A stretch of 64,000 nucleotides of DNA from Nocardioides sp. BGMRC 2183. Its GTDB lineage: Bacteria > Actinomycetota > Actinomycetes > Propionibacteriales > Nocardioidaceae. Where the stretch lies: contig VSSA01000009.1 of the NCBI GenBank assembly GCA_008123405.1, positions 1 to 64,000 on the forward strand. The letters are read 5' to 3'. Position 1 is the stretch's first letter; each line of letters starts with the position of its first letter. Shown here piece after piece: positions 49,256 to 57,673 of the stretch. The notes under the pieces were generated by a model. That model searched no databases, was not told where the DNA came from, and worked only from the letters and a program-made list of their open reading frames with translations. The position numbers were made by a program, and so were the translations under genes.

Positions 49256-50968
49256 ATGGGCCGCAGCGGGACCCGCGTCGCCCCGTGTCTCCGGCTCCGG
49301 CTCCGGCTCCGGCGCCCTGCGGCCTGGATCGCGGTGTTGTTCGCGGTGGGCGCGTTCCTGCTGGCGGGGGCGCCGCCAGCAGGTGCCCACGCCACGCTGA
49401 TCGAGACCGATCCTGCCGAAGGGGCGGTGCTGCCTGCCGCGCCCGAAGAGGTGCGGTTCAGCTTCAACGAGCCGATCTCCGGCGTCCCGGACGGCACCCA
49501 GGTCTTCGACGCGACCGGCGCGGAGATCGCGTCGAGCGCCAAGGTGAGCGGCAGCGACCTGACAGTCACCCTCGACGAGGAGGTCGGCGACGGCACCCTG
49601 GTCGTGGTCTGGCGGGCCGTGTCGAACGACGGTCACCCGATCAGCGGGTCGCTCAGCTTCTCGGTGGGAGCACCCAGCGACGTGGTGGCCGAGGTGCCCG
49701 GCGAGGCCGCCGTCAACGAGGGTGCGCCGTGGCCACTCAGCCTGTTGCGCTGGATCGGCTACATCGGGCTCTTCGTCGCCGCCGGCCTGACCGCCTTCGT
49801 GGTGCTCTTCCTGCCCGCCGACCGGCAGACCGCTGACGCGCGCCGGCGACTGGTGGTGCCGGCTCGGTTCGCGGCCGTGGCAGCGGCAGCCGCCTGGCTC
49901 GCCACGCTCCCCTTTGTCGCGCTCTATCAGCTCGGCCTCACCGCCTCCGCCCTGACTGACGGGTCCACCTGGGGGGCGCTCCCGATGGGCGAGTACGTCG
50001 TCACCGGCGCCGTCGTGATCGGCGTGCCGGTCGCCGTGATGCTGCTCGGAGACGGTCGGCGCACGGGGGCGCGGGCGAACGCCGCGGTCGTGGTCGCGGC
50101 ACTCGCCACCGTCGCGCCCGCCTTCGTCGGACACACCCGGGCCACCACGCCCGAGGCCCTGGTGATCGCGGCGGACATGCTGCACCTGCTGGCCGGCAGC
50201 GTCTGGCTGGGCGGGTTGGTCGGACTCACGCTGGTGCTGCCCGACCTCGCCGGCCGTGGCGAGCTCGGCGGCCAGGTGCTCGCCCGGTTCTCCGGCATCG
50301 CCGCCGGCCTGCTGGCCGTGCTGGTGGTCACCGGCACGCTGCTCGGGTGGCGGATCGTGGAGACCTGGACCGCGCTGTTCGACACCGGCTACGGACAGCT
50401 GCTGCTGGTCAAGATCCTGGTCGCGGTGATCGCGGTGGCGATCGCTGCCTGGAACCGGTTCGGGCTCCTGCCCCGGCTGCGTGAGGCCACCCGGCGCCGT
50501 GAGCGTCGCGCCGGCGCGGGGCTGCTCGCCCGTGCGACCGGTGCGGAGGCCGGTGTACTGGTGGCGGTGCTGCTGGTGACGGGGTTCCTGGTCGACCGCA
50601 GTCCGGAGGAGGAGGCGTCGGTGGCGCCGGTGGCAGTAGCGCCCGAGGTCCAGTCCACGACGCTGGGTGATGCCGAGGTGCGCGCCACCGTGGCGCCGCC
50701 CACGACCGGACCCAGCGACCTGACCGTCGAGATCTTCGACAGCGAGGGTCGGCCCTACGAGGGGTACGACGCCCCCACTGTCCAACTCACCTCCGATGCG
50801 GTCGACCTGGGCGCAATCACGCTGGAGAACCGTGGGCCCGGCGTCTATGCGGCCGAGGTGGTCTTCCCGACCGCCGGCACGTGGACGCTGCAGGTCTCAC
50901 TGCGCCTCACCGAGTTCGAGAACCCGGTGGCCAACCTCGACTTCTCGATCGAGGGCGGCAGCGGATGA
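49256..50968 (+). CDS. CopC-CopD fusion, copper binding/uptake protein
   Basis: 570 residues. The signal peptide is cleaved after PAGA44, so His45 (AHATLIETDPAEGA) becomes the N-terminus and with His127 (NDGHPISG) forms the CopC copper site. Residues about 150-475 form the CopD membrane domain (about 8 helices, HLLAGSVWLGGLVGL). The extracellular C-terminus (about 495-570) is a YtkA-like beta domain. It brings copper into the cell or hands it to exported enzymes. GAGGAG precedes ATG 49256. The next gene, a secreted cupredoxin protein, follows after 72 bp, so copper supply and use are probably linked. Confidence 0.9.
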   Translation: MGRSGTRVAPCLRLRLRLRRPAAWIAVLFAVGAFLLAGAPPAGAHATLIETDPAEGAVLPAAPEEVRFSFNEPISGVPDGTQVFDATGAEIASSAKVSGSDLTVTLDEEVGDGTLVVVWRAVSNDGHPISGSLSFSVGAPSDVVAEVPGEAAVNEGAPWPLSLLRWIGYIGLFVAAGLTAFVVLFLPADRQTADARRRLVVPARFAAVAAAAAWLATLPFVALYQLGLTASALTDGSTWGALPMGEYVVTGAVVIGVPVAVMLLGDGRRTGARANAAVVVAALATVAPAFVGHTRATTPEALVIAADMLHLLAGSVWLGGLVGLTLVLPDLAGRGELGGQVLARFSGIAAGLLAVLVVTGTLLGWRIVETWTALFDTGYGQLLLVKILVAVIAVAIAAWNRFGLLPRLREATRRRERRAGAGLLARATGAEAGVLVAVLLVTGFLVDRSPEEEASVAPVAVAPEVQSTTLGDAEVRATVAPPTTGPSDLTVEIFDSEGRPYEGYDAPTVQLTSDAVDLGAITLENRGPGVYAAEVVFPTAGTWTLQVSLRLTEFENPVANLDFSIEGGSG

Positions 50969-51040
50969 GCCCCCGATAGCCCTGCCGGATAGCCCAGCCC
51001 GATCCGTCCCGCCGAACCCGCCTCCCGAAAGGCAGCACCC

Positions 51041-53596
51041 ATGGCGCACCGTTCGACCACCTCCCGCCGTTCCCGGGCCCACCGTCGTGCCCGTCGCACC
51101 GTCTCCGGTGTCTTCTTCGCTGTGCTGGCGATGGCGGCCGGGTTGTTGTTGCAGCCTGTCGGGCCGGCAGCGGCGGCCGAGGGGCAGACCTGGGTGGTCA
51201 ACGCCGTCGACGACGAGGACGGCAACCGGTGGGAGTCGGTCGACACCGACTCCTCCACGGTCACCATCGAGGTCGGCGACACGGTCGAGTGGCAGTTCGT
51301 CTGGGGTATCGCAGGGCAGGCGCACGACCTGACCTCGCAGGACACCAGCACCGCGTGGACGACCCCGGTCGCGGTGCACCGCAACCCTGGCGACGATCCG
51401 TTCCGCTACACCTTCGACGAGCCCGGCGTCTACGACTACATCTGCTCCACGCACGGGACGGTGATGAAGGGCACGGTCGTGGTCGTCGACCCGGACAGCG
51501 AGAACCAGCAGCCGACGGTCAACGCCGGCGCCGACCCTGCCTCGGGTACGGCGCCGCTGGCCGTGCACTTCATGGCCACCGCCTCCGACCCTGAGGATGA
51601 CCCGCTCAGCTACCAGTGGGACTTCGGTGATGCGGAGGACGACACCGATCGGGCCAACGGCCCGCACCAGAACTACGTCTACGAGACGCCGGGCAGCTAC
51701 ACCGCCACCCTCGAGGTCACCGACGGCTTCAGCGGGGTGGTCACCCGCACCTTCCCGATCCAGGTCGACGAGCCCGGGGCGGGGTCGTTGCCGGAGTTCG
51801 AGGCGTTGGTGTCGCCGTCGTCGGGGGATGCTCCGTTGGCGGTGGGGTTCTCGACGAAGGTGCGGACGCAGGGTGAGTTCCATCCGTTTGCGCACGGTGC
51901 GGAGGCGTATCCGGAGTTGGCGGGGTCGGCGGAGTTGGTGCGGGAGCGTGGGTCGACGTACGCGATGTTGGATGTGACGGGGTTGGCGTCGGATGCGTTG
52001 CATGCGGTGCATGTGCATGAGGAGGCGTGTGCGAGCAACGACGGTGGGGCGCATTTCCGGTTCGACGAGTCGAAGCCGTTCCATGAGGACAACGAGATCT
52101 GGTTGCCGTTCACCTCGAGCGAGGGTGGGGCCAGCGGTCGTGTGGAGGTGACCGAGGCGTTGCGGGCGGGGCCGAAGGCGGTCTCGATCGTGGTGCATGA
52201 TCCGGAGAACCCGGCGTTGCGGATCGGGTGTGTGGATCTGGAGCCGTCGACGGCGGATCTGTCGTATGCGTGGGAGTTCGGTGACGGTACGACGGGTGCG
52301 GGGCCGGACCCGGACCACACCTACACCCACAGTGGCTCCCACACCGCCACCGTCACGGTCTCCAATGACGCCGGCGAGAGCCGCACCGACTCCGTCGACG
52401 TGACCGTCGACGAGCCCGGGGCGGGGTCGTTGCCGGAGTTCGAGGCGTTGGTGTCGCCGTCGTCGGGGGATGCTCCGTTGGCGGTGGGGTTCTCGACGAA
52501 GGTGCGGACGCAGGGTGAGTTCCATCCGTTTGCGCACGGTGCGGAGGCGTATCCGGAGTTGGCGGGGTCGGCGGAGTTGGTGCGGGAGCGTGGGTCGACG
52601 TACGCGATGTTGGATGTGACGGGGTTGGCGTCGGATGCGTTGCATGCGGTGCATGTGCATGAGGAGGCGTGTGCGAGCAACGACGGTGGGGCGCATTTCC
52701 GGTTCGACGAGTCGAAGCCGTTCCATGAGGACAACGAGATCTGGTTGCCGTTCACCTCGAGCGAGGGTGGGGCCAGCGGTCGTGTGGAGGTGACCGAGGC
52801 GTTGCGGGCGGGGCCGAAGGCGGTCTCGATCGTGGTGCATGATCCGGAGAACCCGGCGTTGCGGATCGGGTGTGTGGATCTGGAGCCGTCGACGGCGGAT
52901 CTGTCGTATGCGTGGGAGTTCGGTGACGGTACGACGGGTGCGGGGCCGGACCCGGACCACACCTACACCGCTGACGGCACCTACGACGCCACCGTCACCG
53001 TGAGCAACGCAGCTGGTGACGAGGCCACCGCCTCGGTCGAGGTCGTCGTCGACTCCGTCGCGCCGCAGACGCGCCTGAGCGCGGGGCCGAAGGGCAGCGT
53101 GCGCGCTGCCAAGGCGACGTTCCGGTTCGCCAGCAGCGAGGCGGACAGTACGTTCAGCTGTCGACTCGATGCTCGTGCCTGGAAGACGTGTACCTCGCCG
53201 GTGACCTATCGGAAGCTGCGCCAGGGCGCTCACCGACTGCGGGTCCGTGCCACGGACGCGGCCGGCAATGCCGACGCGACACCGGTCCAGCGGCGCTGGG
53301 TCGTCGACACCCGCGGGCCGGTGGTCACCGGCAAGCGCCCGGCCACGACGCGCGACCGCACGCCCACGATCCGGGCAACCGTGCGCGACCGGCACTCCAA
53401 GGTCCGCGCCAAGGACCTGAGGATGCGGGTCGACGGCCGCGCTACGCCCGGGCTCCGGTACGTCGCCCGCACGGGGCGGGTCGCGTGGACTCCGCGCCGC
53501 ACCCTCGCGCCCGGCCGGCACGTCGTGCGGCTGACGGTGCGCGACGCGGTAGGCAATCGGACGGTGACGAGCTGGAGGTTCACCGTCCGACGCTGA
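51041..53596 (+). CDS. Secreted cupredoxin / PKD protein with two Cu-only-SOD-like domains
   Basis: 851 residues. Signal peptide about 1-46. Cupredoxin domain 50-150 with type I copper ligands His95, Cys135, His138 and Met142. PKD domain about 157-240. Two identical 188-residue modules follow (from residues 242 and 456), each a PKD domain (GDAPLAVGFST ... SYAWEFGDGTTG) into which a Cu/Zn-SOD-like barrel is inserted. In the first, copper ligands are His324, His326, His338 and His386, with a Cys330-Cys397 disulfide; only one extra His (348) is left for zinc. Ig-like C-terminus. It could carry electrons or remove superoxide at the surface. Confidence 0.8.
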   Translation: MAHRSTTSRRSRAHRRARRTVSGVFFAVLAMAAGLLLQPVGPAAAAEGQTWVVNAVDDEDGNRWESVDTDSSTVTIEVGDTVEWQFVWGIAGQAHDLTSQDTSTAWTTPVAVHRNPGDDPFRYTFDEPGVYDYICSTHGTVMKGTVVVVDPDSENQQPTVNAGADPASGTAPLAVHFMATASDPEDDPLSYQWDFGDAEDDTDRANGPHQNYVYETPGSYTATLEVTDGFSGVVTRTFPIQVDEPGAGSLPEFEALVSPSSGDAPLAVGFSTKVRTQGEFHPFAHGAEAYPELAGSAELVRERGSTYAMLDVTGLASDALHAVHVHEEACASNDGGAHFRFDESKPFHEDNEIWLPFTSSEGGASGRVEVTEALRAGPKAVSIVVHDPENPALRIGCVDLEPSTADLSYAWEFGDGTTGAGPDPDHTYTHSGSHTATVTVSNDAGESRTDSVDVTVDEPGAGSLPEFEALVSPSSGDAPLAVGFSTKVRTQGEFHPFAHGAEAYPELAGSAELVRERGSTYAMLDVTGLASDALHAVHVHEEACASNDGGAHFRFDESKPFHEDNEIWLPFTSSEGGASGRVEVTEALRAGPKAVSIVVHDPENPALRIGCVDLEPSTADLSYAWEFGDGTTGAGPDPDHTYTADGTYDATVTVSNAAGDEATASVEVVVDSVAPQTRLSAGPKGSVRAAKATFRFASSEADSTFSCRLDARAWKTCTSPVTYRKLRQGAHRLRVRATDAAGNADATPVQRRWVVDTRGPVVTGKRPATTRDRTPTIRATVRDRHSKVRAKDLRMRVDGRATPGLRYVARTGRVAWTPRRTLAPGRHVVRLTVRDAVGNRTVTSWRFTVRR
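51764..52327 (+). repeat. 564-bp perfect direct repeat, copy 1
   Basis: Identical to 52406-52969 at an offset of 642 bp (214 codons, in frame). It encodes the PKD/SOD-like module. Codons such as TTG, GCG, GTG, CAT and TAT dominate, in contrast with NNC-rich flanks. Confidence 0.93.
52406..52969 (+). repeat. 564-bp perfect direct repeat, copy 2
   Basis: Second copy of the module. The sequence between copies (52328-52405) has ordinary NNC-rich codon use, so the boundary of the unusual segment coincides with the repeat ends. Confidence 0.93.
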
Positions 53597-53607
53597 AGCG
53601 GACGGCC

Positions 53608-53659
53608 GAACGTACCCCTCATCTAGTTCAGATATCAGAACTAGATGAGGGGTACGTTC
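53608..53659. terminator. 22-bp perfect hairpin upstream of the DUF1080 promoter
   Basis: The arms at 53608-53629 and 53638-53659 are perfect 22-mers beginning GAACGTACCCCTCATC; the 8-nt centre contains GATATC. It starts 11 nt after the previous stop and lies 20 bp before the next promoter, the same position as the hairpin at 42959-43000. Confidence 0.65.
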
Positions 53660-53678
53660 ACAAACCGGGACTCAGTTC

Positions 53679-53707
53679 TTGACTTGGTGTGATTGCAGTC
53701 ATACCTT
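53679..53707 (+). promoter_or_regulatory. Putative promoter of the DUF1080 gene
   Basis: TTGACT (53679-53684), a 17-nt spacer and TACCTT (53702-53707). It shares TTCTTG-CTT-GTGTGAT and CAT context with the promoter at 43025-43053. The ATG is 63 nt downstream. Confidence 0.45.
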
Positions 53708-53770
53708 CGGCGAAGCCGAGGGCGCGCCGATGCCGGTCCCGCGGCGTCGATAACCCGAGCAAGGAGCCCC

Positions 53771-55471
53771 ATGAATCCGCTGCGCAGAACAGTCCGCCCC
53801 CTCATCTCGCTCGCCGCGCTGGCGGTCGCACTGCCGGTGCTCGGCGCTGTCGCCCCGGCACCCGCGGCCGTCGCCGAGACCGCGGCGCCCGGTGACGAGG
53901 TGATCGCCTGGGCCGAGGTCGAGGACGGGGTGATCTCCGGCGGCCCGGCGCTCAACTCCGGAGACCACGGCAACTTCTCCGGCACCGGTTCCTACACGTT
54001 CCGCGAGGCCGGCATGACCTCCGCGATGACCGTCACCGCGCCCGAGGCCGGCACCTACCCGATCTACATCCGCTACGCCGCCGGCCCGCTCAGCGCCGAA
54101 GAGAACGTCACTCGATCCATGGGCCTGCTCACCAACGGCGGCGACCGACAGATCCTGGACTACCCGATGACGTCCTTCCAGGACTGGGAGGACTGGGACT
54201 TCGTCGCCGGCGAGGTGACCCTCGAGGAGGGCGAGAACACGGTGGCGGTCAACTGTGAGCGCAGCCTCCCCACCGAGACCTGCCGGCTCAACTTCGACGC
54301 CATCCAGGTCGGCGGCACCGCCCCCGACCCGTGCCTGGCGACCCCGGTGAAGCCCGGTTATCGAGGTCTCTTCGACGGCACGTTCGAGTCGTTCGATGGT
54401 TGGCGCAAGGCCGGCTCCGGTGGTTTCGGCCGCCAGACCGACTGCACCATCCGCACCATCCGCGGCCGTGGCGCCACCTGGTTCACCGAGCAGCAGAGCG
54501 CGCCGTACACCCTCGAGCTGGATTGGCGACGCAACGACAGCAACGACGACTCGGCCGTCTACCTCGCCTCGAACGGTCGGCCCGGCAACACCAACGGTCA
54601 GCCCGAGTCCGGCTACAAGATCCCGATCGGGGACAGCACCGGCGCCGTGATGACGCCGGGCGGCGCCCAGCAGGCGGCGGACGCTGCAGCGCTCACCGCC
54701 GCGCTGCGGCCGGTGGGGGAGTGGAACCGCTACGCGATCCGGCTCACCGGCACCGAGCTGTCGGTCTATCTCAATGGCACCCTGGTCAACACCGTCGAGC
54801 GGGACGGCAGCGGTCCCGTGGCCGGATTCATCGGCCTGGAGAACCGCAGCCAGGTCGACACGATCGACTTCAAGGACATCCAGATCGCCGACGTCACCAC
54901 ATCCACGACGTCGCTGAGCGTGTCCTCCGCCAAGATCCCGGTGAAGAAGGGCACCGCCACGGTGGACGTCACCGTCGAGTCCGAGGGCGCCACGCCCACC
55001 GGTGACGTCGAGCTGTACGACGGCGACACCCTCCTCACCACGGTCGAGCTGGTGGACGGCGCTGCGAGTGTCGAGGTCGGCCCGTTCGGCGCGGTCGGCC
55101 GGCGCACCCTCTCTGCGCACTACCTCGGCAGCCTGATCACCGAGCCGAGCACCAGCTCCGCGGCGACCGTCACCGTCGCGAAGGCGGCGACCAAGCTCAA
55201 GACCCGGGTCAAGCCGAAGCGGATCGTGGCCAAGAAGACCAGGGCCGCCCTGACCGTCGCGGTCTCCGCGCCCGGGCTCACCCCGACCGGCAAGGTGCGC
55301 GTGAAGGTCGGTGGCAAGACCTACAACAAGGCGCTGCGCGGCGGCAAGGCCACGATCAAGCTGAAGCGGTTCGCCAAGGCCGGCAAGGCCCGTGCCACCG
55401 TGACCTACCTCGGCAGCGCGCTCACCACGAAGGCCTCCGGCAAGGTGGTCCTCAAGGTGGTCAAGAAGTAG
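53771..55471 (+). CDS. Secreted CBM / DUF1080 (3-keto-glycoside-hydrolase-like) protein
   Basis: 566 residues. Signal peptide about 1-36; CBM6/35-like beta-sandwich about 43-185 (TYPIYIRYAAGPLSAEENVT); DUF1080 domain about 195-375 (YRGLFDGTFESFDGWRKAG, TLELDWRRNDSNDDSAVYL, GEWNRYAIRLTG). Two Ig-like domains and a Lys-rich tail resemble the end of the oxidase at 43135. DUF1080 proteins include 3-keto-disaccharide hydrolases acting on oxidised sugars, a good partner for an upstream sugar oxidase and ThuA-like domain. AAGGAG precedes ATG 53771. Confidence 0.85.
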   Translation: MNPLRRTVRPLISLAALAVALPVLGAVAPAPAAVAETAAPGDEVIAWAEVEDGVISGGPALNSGDHGNFSGTGSYTFREAGMTSAMTVTAPEAGTYPIYIRYAAGPLSAEENVTRSMGLLTNGGDRQILDYPMTSFQDWEDWDFVAGEVTLEEGENTVAVNCERSLPTETCRLNFDAIQVGGTAPDPCLATPVKPGYRGLFDGTFESFDGWRKAGSGGFGRQTDCTIRTIRGRGATWFTEQQSAPYTLELDWRRNDSNDDSAVYLASNGRPGNTNGQPESGYKIPIGDSTGAVMTPGGAQQAADAAALTAALRPVGEWNRYAIRLTGTELSVYLNGTLVNTVERDGSGPVAGFIGLENRSQVDTIDFKDIQIADVTTSTTSLSVSSAKIPVKKGTATVDVTVESEGATPTGDVELYDGDTLLTTVELVDGAASVEVGPFGAVGRRTLSAHYLGSLITEPSTSSAATVTVAKAATKLKTRVKPKRIVAKKTRAALTVAVSAPGLTPTGKVRVKVGGKTYNKALRGGKATIKLKRFAKAGKARATVTYLGSALTTKASGKVVLKVVKK

Positions 55472-55575
55472 TGCTCGGCCTCGATCGGGCTCGGCGCTCC
55501 GCGACGGCGTCTGTCGTCGACTGCGCCGAGCCCGGTCGCGCGGCACCCGCCCTGGCTGGCTCGATCGCGCTCAGC

Positions 55576-56502
55576 TCAGGATCGGGGACCCTCGTGGATC
55601 GTCTCCCCGGCGCGGTCGAGCCGGATCAAGGGGTGCCGTCCACGCAACCGACGACCCACCTCGCCCTCGTCGCTGACCAGCACCTGGCCCAGCACCGCGG
55701 CGGCGAGGTAGATCCAGGCGATGATGTAGAACCAGGCCAGGTAGGTGAACGCCACGCCGATCGAGCCGTAGCGCACCGCGCTCGCCTCGAGCGCGTGGGG
55801 CAGCCAGACATTGGAGAACGGCCGCACCAGCATCATCACGACCGCGAAGAGAGCGGCGCCGGTCATCACCGCACGCAGGGTGACCACACCCTTGAGCAGG
55901 ATCCAGGGCACCAGCACGCCCATCGCGAAGTAGAGCAGTGCGATCAGCACGATCGTCCACAGCTCGGCCGGAGGGATGGCGTCGGTGACCGAGTGCATCC
56001 GACGCAGGACCACCACCATGATCGCGAGACCGAGCACCACGGCCACCCAGCGCCAGGCGGAGGCGATGTTGCTCTTCGGTCGGGGGATCGACCAGATGAT
56101 CGCGTAGGCCCTGGCCAGCGCACGCGAGAGGCTGGTTGCGGAGGCCAGCACGATGATCCCGCCGATGATCCCGAACGTCGTACTGCCGCCGTCGTCCAAG
56201 GAGTCGGTGACCGCGGTCCCGGCCTCCTGCGGCATGTTGAAAGTGTCGACGAGCACCGAGTCGGCGTTGCCGAACCACGAGGCCATCATGATCAGGACCG
56301 GGAACACCGAGGTGAAGAGTTGGGCGGCGACCGCCATCGACCGGTCGAAGATCTCGATCCGCTGCAGGCTCCACGCGAATCCCAGACCGACCCGGCCCAA
56401 CCAGGTGCCGAGCAGGTGGTCCGCGATCCGACGGATCCGGCCGGGGAGCAGGCCGAGGACGCGGTCCATCTGGGCCTGCTGCTGAGGCGTCGGTGCGGGC
56501 AC
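55576..56502 (-). CDS. YihY/BrkB-family membrane protein
   Basis: A 308-residue protein with about six transmembrane helices and the family features RIEIFDRSMAVAAQLFTSVFP and YGSIGVAFTYLAWFYIIAWIYL. The function of the family is unsettled (once called ribonuclease BN; some members act in tolerance to envelope stress). GTG 56502 is chosen; a Met 11 codons later is possible. Divergent from the cyclophilin gene, with 92 bp between starts; convergent with the DUF1080 gene. Confidence 0.85.
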   Translation of the reverse strand: MPAPTPQQQAQMDRVLGLLPGRIRRIADHLLGTWLGRVGLGFAWSLQRIEIFDRSMAVAAQLFTSVFPVLIMMASWFGNADSVLVDTFNMPQEAGTAVTDSLDDGGSTTFGIIGGIIVLASATSLSRALARAYAIIWSIPRPKSNIASAWRWVAVVLGLAIMVVVLRRMHSVTDAIPPAELWTIVLIALLYFAMGVLVPWILLKGVVTLRAVMTGAALFAVVMMLVRPFSNVWLPHALEASAVRYGSIGVAFTYLAWFYIIAWIYLAAAVLGQVLVSDEGEVGRRLRGRHPLIRLDRAGETIHEGPRS

Positions 56503-56594
56503 GCTGCTACAACCTTCGGGGGCTCCGGGATCGTGGGTCGGCTGAAGGCTATCGACTCCGTCACGTCCCGGGGCATCGACGCGAGGAGACGAAC

Positions 56595-57545
56595 GTGAGC
56601 AGCAACAAGCAGCGCAAGGCGCGCCAGCGGGCCGAGCGGGAGGAGTGGGAGAAGGAGCAGGAGCGCCTGGCCGAGAGTCGTCGCCGTCGCCGGATGCTGC
56701 TCGGCATCGTGGCTGCGACCGGTGCGGTGGTCCTCGTCATCGCCTTCGTCGTCGCTCTCAGCACCGCTCGCGACGAGCCCGACCAGAGCACCGAGGAGCC
56801 GCTGGGCGAGAACACCGAGATGCTGGCCTCCGAGGCGGCCGCCGACGCCCAAGCATCAGCGGCTGCATCGGCGATGGCCGCCGGTGAGGTGGTGGCCGAG
56901 GACTACACCGTCGAGCCCGGCACACCGGTGGACAGCGGCACCAAGCCGGCGCGCGACAACCGTCGGGCCGCCTGCGGCGCGAAGACGCCGGCCAACGCCC
57001 GCGCGAGCCGCCCCCGCTATCCCGGCGGTCCCGCCGACGTACTCCGCGACGGAGTCGACTACGTCGCCGTGATCGAGACCTCCTGCGGCCCGATCACCAT
57101 CGACCTGCTGGAGAAGGACGCGCCGGTGGCGGTCAACTCCTTCGTCTTCCTCGCCCAGGAGGGTTTCTACGACGGTCTCGAAGTGTTCCGCGACTTCGGA
57201 GCGATCGCCGCCGCCCAGGCCGGCAGCGGCGACAACACGGTGACCTGGGACATCGGCTACCAGCTGCCCGACGAGTTGAGCGTCGCCAAGCGCGAGGGCT
57301 ACCCGATCGGCACGGTGACCACCGCCGGAGAAGGCCCCTACACCGCCGGCAGCGAGTTCCTCATCGCCTACGGCAAGGAGTTCGACGCCGGCTTCCGGGA
57401 CAACCCGACCCAGACCACATTCGGCCGGGTGCTGAGCGGGATGGAGGTCATCGACACGATGACCGCCATGGAGCGCACCGGGCTGGGTGGCGAGTCCTTC
57501 GCCCAGCGGCTCTTCATGGAGTCGGTCACCATCGAGAAGCGCTAG
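56595..57545 (+). CDS. Membrane-anchored cyclophilin-type peptidyl-prolyl isomerase
   Basis: 316 residues: a charged cytosolic head (KQRKARQRAEREEWEKEQER), one transmembrane helix (about 36-57), an acidic/alanine linker, and a C-terminal cyclophilin domain (about 150-316) with NSFVFLAQEGFYDGLEVFRD and the following barrel. It assists folding of exported proteins. Some residues of the canonical active site differ (F/M/W positions), so activity may be weak. The GTG start has GAGGAG 8 nt upstream. Confidence 0.85.
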   Translation: MSSNKQRKARQRAEREEWEKEQERLAESRRRRRMLLGIVAATGAVVLVIAFVVALSTARDEPDQSTEEPLGENTEMLASEAAADAQASAAASAMAAGEVVAEDYTVEPGTPVDSGTKPARDNRRAACGAKTPANARASRPRYPGGPADVLRDGVDYVAVIETSCGPITIDLLEKDAPVAVNSFVFLAQEGFYDGLEVFRDFGAIAAAQAGSGDNTVTWDIGYQLPDELSVAKREGYPIGTVTTAGEGPYTAGSEFLIAYGKEFDAGFRDNPTQTTFGRVLSGMEVIDTMTAMERTGLGGESFAQRLFMESVTIEKR

Positions 57546-57585
57546 CCTCGGTGTCGCCCACTCACCCGTGAAATCCCGAGGCTAG
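57542..57585 (+). terminator. Putative terminator after the cyclophilin gene
   Basis: CTAGCCTCGG (57542-57551) and CCGAGGCTAG (57576-57585) form a 10-bp stem with a 24-nt loop; the left arm contains the stop codon. Confidence 0.45.
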
Positions 57586-57673
57586 GAGATCGCGCGGGTA
57601 GGGACGCCGTGTCAGGGTGTCCCCATGGCGATGACACGCCCCGCACGACGGGCGCCGGCCCAGCGGTGAGCAG

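Noticed and set aside
50897-53521. 874-codon antisense open frame over the SOD-like repeats
   Set aside because: It mirrors the repeat of the plus-strand gene and has no domain or start signal.
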